From assembly GCA_020717935.1 (NCBI GenBank), contig DYDK01000105.1, forward strand, positions 1 to 6,382: DNA of 6,382 bases. The letters are read 5' to 3'. The position numbers and the translations under genes are program-made. This DNA is from Desulfocapsa sp. (GTDB lineage Bacteria; Desulfobacterota; Desulfobulbia; Desulfobulbales; Desulfocapsaceae). Position 1 is the first letter of the stretch, and each line of letters starts with the position of its first letter. Below the pieces are notes generated by a model. That model was not told the DNA's origin, did no database searches, and saw only the letters and a list, made by a program, of their open reading frames with translations. Positions 1-5,708 of this stretch are shown piece after piece.

Positions 1-50
1 TAGTCGTTGAGGTCGGCGAAGAGCCAATAACAAATGTCCAAAAAAAATGA
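1..50 (+). CDS. 3' end of an upstream gene (partial, unidentified; possibly parA)
   Basis: A reading frame open from the window edge encodes VVEVGEEPITNVQKK and stops at TGA 48-50. Its stop overlaps the parB ATG (47-49) as ATGA, the typical arrangement of translationally coupled genes, so I read it as the tail of a real gene rather than noise. In bacterial chromosomes the gene directly before parB is most often parA/soj, so that is the natural guess, but fifteen residues carry no recognisable motif. Seen: frame and overlap. Inferred: identity. Confidence 0.45.
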   Translation, partial: VVEVGEEPITNVQKK

Positions 51-865
51 CGCTTTTGGCATGTTGTTTACGAGGTCTGGAATGTGATATTCAACATATT
101 ATTCCCAACAAACATCAACCTCGGACCCATTTTGCAGAAGAGGGTATAGAAGAACTCACCCAATCGATCTCCGAACATGGTATTATCCAGCCCCTCGTGG
201 TCGCTTCCGAAATAGACGGGGTATATCAGCTTATTGCTGGTGAAAGAAGGCTCAGAGCGGCCCAACGGGCTGGACTCAAAAAAGTGCCCGTTATCATCCG
301 TACCGTTGACAACGACGATTCTCTCTTGGAGTTGGCACTGATCGAAAATATTCAAAGAAAAGATCTCAATGTCATTGAAGAGGCAGAGGCCTATAGCAAG
401 CTCATTGAAAAATTTCATTATACCCAAGAGCAGACGGCGCAACGGGTGGGAAAGAAACGGTCAACTATCACTAACATGCTGAGATTACTGCAGCTTCCCC
501 AATATATTCACGATGATCTGCAGCAAGGAGCGCTCACCGAAGGACATGCCCGAGTCCTTCTTCGCCTTCTTGATACACCCATAGAACTGCGTGAACTTCG
601 TGATCATATTATTCAAAAAAATCTCTCAGTACGACAAGCCGAGAAAAATATTCCCAAAATCGGTGGAACAGAAAAAACAATCCGCACCCTCCATCATGAT
701 ACGGCACCAGAAATCCCACAATCCTATTGCACAACGCTCAGCAATCAACTAACCAACATTTTTCATTCCAAGGTGCATATCTCTCATAATGGTGGACGGG
801 GAAAAATCGAGATCGAATACTATTCCATAGACGATCTCGAGAGAATCGTCGGTCTCATAAGTTGA
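47..865 (+). CDS. parB: ParB/Spo0J family chromosome partitioning protein
   Basis: ParB is a CTP-dependent DNA clamp that loads at parS sites near the origin and, with ParA, segregates chromosomes. The 272-residue product shows the family order. An N-terminal ParB/Srx domain carries PNKHQPR (20-26), HGIIQPLVV (44-52), the nucleotide-binding GERR (65-68) and ENIQRKDLN (100-108). A KorB-like helix-turn-helix lies at about 125-150 (YTQEQTAQRVGKKRSTIT). A C-terminal dimerisation tail reads GKIEIEYYSIDDLERI. The ATG overlaps the stop of the preceding gene (ATGA). Oddly, the usual basic N-terminal leader with a GLGRGL-like motif is absent and replaced by MTLLACCLRGLE. A second ATG at 34 lies behind a GAAGAG (18-23) but reads MSKKNDAFG and soon stops in another frame. 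An A8 run (40-47) separates the two, so a frameshift or sequencing error at the 5' end is possible. Family assignment is firm; the start is less so. Confidence 0.93.
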   Translation: MTLLACCLRGLECDIQHIIPNKHQPRTHFAEEGIEELTQSISEHGIIQPLVVASEIDGVYQLIAGERRLRAAQRAGLKKVPVIIRTVDNDDSLLELALIENIQRKDLNVIEEAEAYSKLIEKFHYTQEQTAQRVGKKRSTITNMLRLLQLPQYIHDDLQQGALTEGHARVLLRLLDTPIELRELRDHIIQKNLSVRQAEKNIPKIGGTEKTIRTLHHDTAPEIPQSYCTTLSNQLTNIFHSKVHISHNGGRGKIEIEYYSIDDLERIVGLIS

Positions 866-884
866 GACAGGACAGGAATATATC

Positions 885-1208
885 ATGGCCATACTCCAAC
901 TTACCATCATCCCCATAGGCACCTCTACGCCCAGTCTGGGAGATTACATTGTCCGTATCCAGCAGCGACTGACAGCAATGGGGGCCTCGTTCTCTCTGAA
1001 CGATATGGGCACCTTGCTTGAAGGCGAGGCCATCGACCTTCTTCGCATCGTCAGCGCTCTGTATGAAACTCCTTTCGAAGATGGGGCCATGCGAGTAATC
1101 ACCCAGATCTCCATCGACGATAGAAGGGACAAAACAATACACATTGGCGATAAAATTCAATCCGTTACAAACAAATTATCCCCATCCATCCATTCATCCA
1201 CGCCATGA
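885..1208 (+). CDS. MTH1187 family thiamine-binding protein
   Basis: This 107-residue protein belongs to the small MTH1187/YqgV (DUF77) family, ferredoxin-fold cytosolic proteins reported to bind thiamine and thought to buffer or deliver it. Family marks are the N-terminal strand AILQLTIIPIGT, LGDYIVRIQQRL (18-29), the MGTLLEG turn (41-47) and the hallmark IDDRRDK (77-83) followed by KIQSV (90-94). The last dozen residues (KLSPSIHSSTP) look like an unconserved tail. A ribosome-binding site, AGGA (874-877), sits seven bases before the ATG, and only 19 bases separate it from parB, so co-transcription is likely. Its stop overlaps the start of the next small gene (ATGA). Assignment rests on motif recognition and usual family length of about 100 residues. 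Confidence 0.88.
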   Translation: MAILQLTIIPIGTSTPSLGDYIVRIQQRLTAMGASFSLNDMGTLLEGEAIDLLRIVSALYETPFEDGAMRVITQISIDDRRDKTIHIGDKIQSVTNKLSPSIHSSTP

Positions 1209-1366
1209 CGAATAAACTCAGCAAAAAAAAACTGCATATACTCTATCGTTTTATCCCCTTGACGATTTCTCTTGTCCTTTTTCTCATAGGTGTTGCCCTT
1301 AACGAACCTCAACGAGTCCTAGAACAAGCTTGGAATATCTGTCTGGATTGCATTGGCATAGGATGA
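1205..1366 (+). CDS. Small membrane CXXC protein, CD1871A-like family
   Basis: A 53-residue product with a basic N-terminus (NKLSKKKLHILYR), one hydrophobic membrane-spanning segment (about 16-32, FIPLTISLVLFLIGVAL) and a C-terminal CXXC: NICLDCIGIG, with Cys46 and Cys49. The ending closely matches my recollection of the CD1871A family of CXXC membrane peptides (ICLECIGIG), known mainly from Clostridia and other anaerobes. Its function is not established. Topology by the positive-inside rule would place the CXXC outside the cytoplasm. The start ATG overlaps the thiamine-binding gene's stop as ATGA and lacks its own ribosome-binding site, implying translational coupling. It lies 54 bases ahead of a NapH-like 4Fe-4S membrane protein, suggesting a shared redox role (inference). 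Confidence 0.8.
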   Translation: MTNKLSKKKLHILYRFIPLTISLVLFLIGVALNEPQRVLEQAWNICLDCIGIG

Positions 1367-1420
1367 TATACATCTTGAAATGACAACGAAAATAACAAAC
1401 ATTGTTGATGACACATATTC

Positions 1421-2347
1421 GTGAGTTCCATGGAAACGCTAAGAAAATTACTGCAGACTTTTTTTACCATTCTCACGAATAGTTTTGTCCTTTTTCCCTG
1501 GACGAAGAATATTTATCAAGGGCCATTGAAAATCCTCTGCTCACCAGGGTTAAATTGCTACTCATGCCCAGCATCAACGACCTATTGCCCCCTTGGAGCC
1601 ATCCAACAATTATTACTGGGGGTACGATTTTCCATTGAGACCGGCTCCTATTATTTCAGTTCCTATGTTTTTGGCACCATCGGGATCATCGCATCCCTTA
1701 CTGGCAGATTAACCTGTGGCTGGTTGTGCCCCTTTGGGTTGCTCCAAGAACTCCTCTACAAAATCCCGTCCAGAAGAAAGTTTCAAGTCGCACAGCCCTT
1801 ACGATATATCAAGTATTTTATGCTTGTCTGTCTTGTTATCCTCTTTCCGCTGATGCTAACGGATCAGTGGGGTATAGGCAAACCCTGGTTTTGTAAATTC
1901 ATATGTCCGGCAGGAACCCTTGAGGCCGGCATTCCCATGATCATATTACAACCCGATCTCCGTCCCACCCTTGGCTATCTTTTTTACAACAAACTGTTCT
2001 GGATGTTTTGGTTTCTCATCTGGAGTATATATAGCAGCCGTCCATTCTGCAAAACAACCTGCCCCCTGGGGGCATTTTATGGTTTATTTAACAGAATCAG
2101 TATTTTTCAACTGCATTTGAACAAACAACGATGTACAGATTGCGGAGCGTGCCGATCGGTGTGTCCGATGGATATTCAATTTAATAAAAATGTCAACAGT
2201 AGTGAATGCATTCTGTGTCTTCGCTGTATGACCGAAGCCTGTCATTATGATGCCATATCCATTCACTGTGCCGGACTTCCCCTTTCACTTATACCCAGAA
2301 AACCACGGACACCTAAAACCCCTCAACTGCAGCCAGATCACAGTTGA
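1421..2347 (+). CDS. NapH-like polytopic 4Fe-4S membrane protein (polyferredoxin)
   Basis: A 308-residue membrane protein of the NapH/NosR/CcoG-type polyferredoxin group. Hydrophobic segments (about 78-97, 128-147, 190-206) are interspersed with paired cysteine motifs: CYSCP (46-50), CGWLCPFG (99-106), CKFICP (158-163) and CKTTCPLG (210-217). Two C-terminal ferredoxin motifs follow: CTDCGACRSVCP (238-249), which is canonical, and CILCLRCMTEACH (263-275), which has one extra residue before the last Cys and His in place of Pro. Such proteins move electrons between the quinone pool or cytoplasm and extracytoplasmic partners. Which partner is served here is unknown; the adjacent CXXC peptide is a candidate. 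Translation may start at GTG 1421 or ATG 1430; an in-frame stop at 1409-1411 excludes anything earlier and neither has a strong ribosome-binding site. The proline-rich tail (PRKPRTPKTPQLQP) is probably disordered. Confidence 0.88.
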   Translation: MSSMETLRKLLQTFFTILTNSFVLFPWTKNIYQGPLKILCSPGLNCYSCPASTTYCPLGAIQQLLLGVRFSIETGSYYFSSYVFGTIGIIASLTGRLTCGWLCPFGLLQELLYKIPSRRKFQVAQPLRYIKYFMLVCLVILFPLMLTDQWGIGKPWFCKFICPAGTLEAGIPMIILQPDLRPTLGYLFYNKLFWMFWFLIWSIYSSRPFCKTTCPLGAFYGLFNRISIFQLHLNKQRCTDCGACRSVCPMDIQFNKNVNSSECILCLRCMTEACHYDAISIHCAGLPLSLIPRKPRTPKTPQLQPDHS

Positions 2348-2404
2348 AGATCAACAAGAGAAAGTCATCATGATATCTTTTTATCCTCTTTAGGGCAATT
2401 GACC

Positions 2405-2866
2405 ATGTTCACCCCCAATAAAATCACCATCCTCATCACTTTTCTGAGTCTGCTTTTTTCTCTTCCCGCATGGGCCGAAATGAAAAGCACAACGGGTGAA
2501 AAAATCAGCCTTCGCACAGGACCCGGTGAAAACTACAGTGTGAAATGGGAATATGGTAGCGGATTTCCAGTGAAAATTCTCAGCCAAAAAGGAGGGTGGA
2601 CAAAAATTCAGGATTTTGAAAATGACAGTGGATGGATACAAACAAGCCTGCTCAATAATCAACCCCATGTTATTGTCAAAGTAAATAAAGGAAAAAATAA
2701 AACAATCAACTTACGAAGCGGCCCTGGCAACAAATACCGCATAGTTGGCCAGGCATATTATGGTGTTGTTTTGGCCACAAAAGAGCAAAAAAACAATTGG
2801 GTAAAAGTAAGACATGAGTCTGGCCTGGAAGGATGGACGGAAAAAACATTCCTGTGGGGTTTTTGA
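2405..2866 (+). CDS. Secreted protein with two bacterial SH3 domains (SH3_4 type)
   Basis: The 153-residue product begins with a clear Sec signal peptide (MFTPNKITILITFLSLLFSLPAWA, written here only as its motif: basic start, hydrophobic core, AWA|E cleavage near 24/25). Two SH3b repeats follow. The first, about 32-83, has SLRTGPG (35-41), VKWEYGSGFPVKIL and GWIQTSLL. The second, about 98-153, has NLRSGPG (102-108), GVVLATKE and GWTEKTFLWGF. This arrangement matches periplasmic SH3_4 proteins, thought to bind cell wall or protein ligands; no catalytic domain is present. I chose ATG 2405 over the in-frame TTG at 2399 because AGGG (2392-2395) lies nine bases before it, an acceptable distance, but only three before the TTG. 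It is separated from the preceding gene by 57 bases and may be co-transcribed. Confidence 0.85.
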   Translation: MFTPNKITILITFLSLLFSLPAWAEMKSTTGEKISLRTGPGENYSVKWEYGSGFPVKILSQKGGWTKIQDFENDSGWIQTSLLNNQPHVIVKVNKGKNKTINLRSGPGNKYRIVGQAYYGVVLATKEQKNNWVKVRHESGLEGWTEKTFLWGF

Positions 2867-2884
2867 AATAATGAAAATGGAAAA

Positions 2885-3114
2885 AGCCAGTTAATTAGTG
2901 CCTGAACGAAAACCGCATAAAACTCACCAAAACAAGCTGTTAGATATAATTTTGGTGGCGAAGATTTTGAGATATTACTGCCAAAACCTGAAAAATAGGT
3001 GACATGGTAACAAAAAGAGCAAAATTCCACAAATCTTCGCTGCTCGAATTGCAATGTAACATTATGTTTGTTCGAGAGAAATAGGGTTTTCGTTCAAGCA
3101 CTAATTAATAGGTT
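2885..3114. mobile_element. Palindromic element with 24-bp terminal inverted repeats (MITE-like)
   Basis: Left arm 2891-2914 (starts TTAATTAGTGCCTGAACG) and right arm 3085-3108 are inverted repeats matching at 23 of 24 positions; the mismatch pairs 2902 with 3097. Weaker matching continues outward for about six bases on each side. The 170-base spacer has no convincing coding sequence. It holds a perfect nested inverted repeat GCGAAGATTT/AAATCTTCGC (2958-2967, 3031-3040) and the hairpins CTCGAA/TTCGAG (3043-3048, 3071-3076) and AATGT/ACATT (3053-3063). Length and terminal repeats fit a miniature inverted-repeat transposable element; a large cruciform or structured RNA is the alternative. No clear target-site duplication was found. 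Confidence 0.55.
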
Positions 3115-3231
3115 GTGCATGAATAGCTTGAACAGAGCCTACTCTACAGGAAGGATAATTGTTTGTGCCCGATTTAACTGTTTAGCGGTTTGTGCTTTTT
3201 TTGAGGAGATCTTTTCCGCTTGCTGTTCGCA

Positions 3232-3265
3232 CCATAGTCTCACCTCCAAGTCCCTAAGACTATGG
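3232..3265. repeat. 9-bp perfect hairpin downstream of hemW
   Basis: CCATAGTCT (3232-3240) and AGACTATGG (3257-3265) are perfect inverted repeats around a 16-base loop, 26 bases past the hemW stop codon on the minus strand. It could serve as a 3' stabilising or termination hairpin for hemW, but no T-tract follows on either strand, so an intrinsic terminator is not supported. Confidence 0.5.
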
Positions 3266-3290
3266 GAGCATATTTGATTTACAAATGGAA

Positions 3291-4418
3291 TTAGACCAGA
3301 TCCGCCATCACTTGATTGGCAAATCTGCGACCGGTAGCTGTCAGTCGCAAATGTTCCGAGGTTAATTCCAGCAACCCCTGATCCACAAGTCGAGTCAGGG
3401 TGGCGCCGTAATATCCAGCCACATCTCGCCCATATCGCTGATTTAATGTCATCTGAGACACCCCGCACACCATACGCAAGCCCATGACCACGGTCTCACG
3501 AAAAGAGGCCTCCGCATCCAGATATTCCTCTTCCTGTACCACCGACTGTCCCGATTCCATATATTCACAATAACGATGGGGATCACTTGTCTTTTGTTGT
3601 CGCCTGCCCGCAATACAGGCAACCGCACCGGCACCAATTCCCCCGTACTGACCGTTTTGCCAATAATTAATGTTGTGACGGCATTCGTATCCAGGGCGGG
3701 CATAATTGGAAATTTCATACTGAATAAGCCCGGCCTGCTGGCACAGCGAAGCGGTCAGTTGATCCATGCTGGCAACAGCATCTTCTTCCGGCAGGTGCAG
3801 GGTGCCTTGTTCCCGCCAGCGATGGAATGGAGTACCGCATTCCACGGTCAATTCATACAGGGAGAGGTGTTGCGGGGCTAAAGCAAGAGCCTGTTCCAAG
3901 GTGTGTTGCCAGGAAAGGGGTGTCTGGCCAGGTAGCCCATACATTAGATCAAGATTGATATTCGCAAAACCAGCTTCCCGTGCCCAACGAATTGCAGTCA
4001 CAGCATCGGCGACTGAATGCTGGCGGCCCAGTCCGTGCAACTCTTGGTCATGCAAAGATTGAACCCCAATGGAGATGCGATTGAACCCGCTACAACGCAG
4101 GAGGGCAAGTTTTTTTTTATCAATGGTCTTAGGATTGGCCTCGACGCTGATTTCAGCCTGATGGCTCAGGCCAAACAACTCGGAACAGCCTTGTACGATT
4201 TTAGCCAGTTCCGCACCGGCCAGTACGGTGGGGGTGCCACCACCCAGAAACAGGGTAGATAATGGGAACATCGCTGTATCGTGCCGAAATCTGGCCGCCT
4301 CAACCATCAAGGCCGCCACAAATCGTTGATGCAGTCCATCCTGATTCGGCCAGGACAGAAAAGAACAGTAAGGGCACTTGGAAAGGCAAAAAGGAATATG
4401 AATATAGAGGGATGACAT
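3291..4418 (-). CDS. hemW: Radical SAM heme chaperone HemW
   Basis: HemW (formerly mis-annotated as oxygen-independent coproporphyrinogen oxidase) binds heme and a 4Fe-4S cluster with S-adenosylmethionine, and delivers heme to respiratory enzymes. The 375-residue product has the radical SAM motif CLSKCPYCSF (11-20). The fourth position after the triad is Phe rather than Cys, which separates HemW from HemN. Other marks are GGGTPTVL (59-66), EANP (93-96), RISIGVQSLHDQEL (114-127), NLDLMYGLPGQT (155-166), the HemW segment YEISNYARPGYECRHNINYW (234-253) and GIGAGA (260-265). The C-terminus has the usual winged-helix-like HemW tail (LRMVCGVS...). Length is typical of the family. A GAGGA lies about 15 bases upstream of the ATG, too far to be a strong site. 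It stands alone on the minus strand. Confidence 0.94.
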   Translation of the reverse strand: MSSLYIHIPFCLSKCPYCSFLSWPNQDGLHQRFVAALMVEAARFRHDTAMFPLSTLFLGGGTPTVLAGAELAKIVQGCSELFGLSHQAEISVEANPKTIDKKKLALLRCSGFNRISIGVQSLHDQELHGLGRQHSVADAVTAIRWAREAGFANINLDLMYGLPGQTPLSWQHTLEQALALAPQHLSLYELTVECGTPFHRWREQGTLHLPEEDAVASMDQLTASLCQQAGLIQYEISNYARPGYECRHNINYWQNGQYGGIGAGAVACIAGRRQQKTSDPHRYCEYMESGQSVVQEEEYLDAEASFRETVVMGLRMVCGVSQMTLNQRYGRDVAGYYGATLTRLVDQGLLELTSEHLRLTATGRRFANQVMADLV

Positions 4419-4472
4419 CAGAAAGAATAAGATTCCTCACGAAAAAAGTTGCAGGGGGGCAGGGAAAGCTTT

Positions 4473-4500
4473 GAATGCGTGGGGAACATTCCCACCATTC
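4473..4500. repeat. Interrupted palindrome upstream of hemW
   Basis: GAATG (4473-4477), one unpaired C, then GTGGG (4479-4483) is mirrored by CCCAC (4491-4495) and CATTC (4496-4500), giving a 10-bp arm with a single bulge. It lies 55 bases upstream of the hemW start codon. It could be an operator for a dimeric regulator or a hairpin in the hemW leader; no known regulator consensus was recognised. Confidence 0.5.
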
Positions 4501-4646
4501 CTTCAACCTCTTGTTAAAGAATTTACGGCATTTTATCAACGACTATTCTTAAAACTTCAATTATCTGGTAAGAAAAGAGTCATCATCACCTTTCATATTT
4601 TTTGGAAAAATCCCCTTTCTATATCCAATCTTCAATCTCAAAAAGA

Positions 4647-4652
4647 TATAAT
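4647..4652 (+). promoter_or_regulatory. Possible -10 box for the RAM-domain gene
   Basis: A perfect TATAAT stands 89 bases ahead of the ATG at 4742 in AT-rich DNA. The best hexamer at 17-bp spacing (TCCAAT, 4624-4629) is a poor -35 match, so this is a weak promoter call made mainly from the -10 sequence and location. Confidence 0.3.
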
Positions 4653-4741
4653 GGTTAGCGAGGATTTTGGTTTCATATAACGGCTGATCAAAAAACAGAA
4701 AAGGCCAATCATCTCAAGAAAAAGACCCATAAGGAGGCAGT

Positions 4742-5020
4742 ATGGTGACTTCGATTATTCTCATCAATGTGGAAAGAACCAAAATTAACACCGTTGCGGA
4801 ACAGATTGCCGAACTCCCCGGAATCTCAGAGGTATATTCAGTCAGTGGGAACTATGACCTGATTGCCATTGCCAGAGTTACATCCAATGAAGCCCTGGCA
4901 GATCTTGTGACCAGAAAACTGCTGGGCATTGATTCCATAGTAAAAACAGAGACCATGCTCGCCTTCAAGGCCTTTTCCCGCCATGACCTTGAAGACATGT
5001 TTCAGATTGGAATGGAGTAA
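4742..5020 (+). CDS. Stand-alone Lrp/AsnC ligand-binding (RAM) domain protein
   Basis: The 92-residue protein is a single alpha-beta RAM domain, the effector-binding half of Lrp/AsnC regulators, without the DNA-binding helix-turn-helix. Family signs are TSIILINVE at the first strand, VAEQIAELPGISEVYSVSG (18-36), the GNYDLIAIARV turn and strand (36-46), LLGIDSIVKTETMLAFKAF (60-78) and a short acidic C-terminus. Stand-alone RAM proteins form dimers and higher rings and bind amino acids or related metabolites; their partners are often unknown. AAGGAGG (4731-4737), four bases before the ATG, is the best ribosome-binding site in the window. The gene appears to have its own transcription unit. Which ligand it senses cannot be told from sequence. 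Confidence 0.88.
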   Translation: MVTSIILINVERTKINTVAEQIAELPGISEVYSVSGNYDLIAIARVTSNEALADLVTRKLLGIDSIVKTETMLAFKAFSRHDLEDMFQIGME

Positions 5021-5145
5021 ACTGAGCCTTGCCCAATAGAATCCCTTCAGCGTTGGCCAGGAAATTCTCCAGCCAGTTTTACTGGTAAGGTCGTGTTAAA
5101 TCAAATTGATAGCCAATAAAAATTAGCAAAAAGCTATAGATAGTT

Positions 5146-5490
5146 ATGCACAAGCACTTAACGGACTACGACCACTTCACAGATCACATTGAGCGGCAAA
5201 TGACTCCAGTCATTCTCCTTGAAGGCACTCGTATCGTTCCGTCATCTGCCGAGGCAGCACTGACCGCACTAGGCCGATTTCTGGCCCGGCAGTTCCCGCA
5301 CGCACGCTTCCGTTCCGGCAATGCCGAAGGCTCCGACACCCTGTTTGCCCGAGGTGTGGAGGCAGTCGATCCGGCTCGGATGGAACTTATCATTCCCACT
5401 GCCGGACACCGCCGGAAAACCGGCCACACTATTCGTGTTTGTGCACAGCAAGGGATTCCGGTCGTGCTGCAAGATGTCTGGATGCAGTGA
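5146..5490 (+). CDS. Conserved hypothetical protein, apparently internally deleted
   Basis: I do not know a function for this 114-residue protein. Its N-terminal part (LTDYDHFTDHIERQ, VILLEGTRIVP at 22-32, FRSGNAEGSDTLFARGVEAVDP, PTAGHRRK up to residue 91) recalls a hypothetical family, possibly with a Rossmann-like nucleotide-binding fold, that is usually near 200 residues. Its last part (TGHTIRVCAQQGIPVVLQDVW, 92-112, written as motif only) recalls the C-terminus of the same family. The middle 70 or so residues expected between GHRRK and TGHTIRVC are missing, and the two parts join in frame. Imperfect repeats CCGGACAC (5402-5409) and CCGGCCAC (5420-5427) flank the joint. The gene is GC-richer than its surroundings and no ribosome-binding site precedes the ATG, hinting at transfer and decay. 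The family comparison is from memory; a genuine short variant remains possible. Confidence 0.6.
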   Translation: MHKHLTDYDHFTDHIERQMTPVILLEGTRIVPSSAEAALTALGRFLARQFPHARFRSGNAEGSDTLFARGVEAVDPARMELIIPTAGHRRKTGHTIRVCAQQGIPVVLQDVWMQ

Positions 5491-5584
5491 CTGCGTTAAC
5501 AGAGGAAGTGTAAAAAAGGTTCGACCCAAGGGGAAGCAAAGAGCTCTTTTTCTCAAGGTTCAACAGCACGCATCAAATTGTTTC

Positions 5585-5614
5585 TTGCAGAATATGTTGT
5601 TATATGGGTACAAT
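5585..5614 (+). promoter_or_regulatory. Candidate promoter for efp
   Basis: TTGCAG (5585-5590) and TACAAT (5609-5614) are separated by 18 bases, an acceptable sigma-70 spacing with a good -10 and a half-matching -35. They lie about 95 bases ahead of the efp start, in a stretch without any gene. Sequence match only. Confidence 0.35.
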
Positions 5615-5708
5615 ACCTCCTTTCTTTTGAAAGTACCATGGCAACGCAATGTAATAATCAGGATTCATTCAGCAAAATCCGCCACCAGGCGAAATTCAGG
5701 GAGAAAAT

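Larger units (their letters stand above)
2867..3290. other. Gene-free intergenic region between the SH3 gene and hemW
   Basis: The 424 bases between two convergent genes contain no reading frame resembling a protein family; the short open frames in it are compositionally poor and cross the inverted repeats. The left half is the palindromic element at 2885-3114. The right half (3115-3290) is AT-rich and unremarkable, apart from a T7 run (3195-3201) and a 9-bp hairpin at 3232-3265. No good rho-independent terminator for either flanking gene was seen. Confidence 0.6.
4419..4741. other. Divergent intergenic region between hemW and the RAM-domain gene
   Basis: These 323 bases lie between two gene starts facing opposite ways, so promoters for both must lie here or nearby. 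Visible items are a palindrome at 4473-4500, an isolated perfect TATAAT at 4647-4652 on the plus strand, and the strong ribosome-binding site AAGGAGG (4731-4737) before the plus-strand gene. The open frames across it show no family likeness and no translation signals. Confidence 0.6.

Noticed and set aside
2887..2945. Integron attC site (GTTAGAT at 2939-2945 matches GTTRRRY, and the nearby inverted repeat arm contains TTCGTTCAAGC-like sequence on the other strand)
   Set aside because: No matching RYYYAAC core at the right distance, no further cassette-like sites and no integrase; the strong symmetry instead pairs with a distant arm at 3085-3108.
3068..3277. 69-residue plus-strand open frame and a 98-residue minus-strand frame across 2758-3054
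   Set aside because: Both run through the inverted repeats, share the repeat-encoded FVQALIN by chance of symmetry, have no ribosome-binding sites and no family likeness.
5538..5549. AAAGAGCTCTTT palindrome as an intrinsic terminator
   Set aside because: A perfect palindrome without loop bases gives a poor AT-rich stem; it is too weak for a terminator despite the following T residues.
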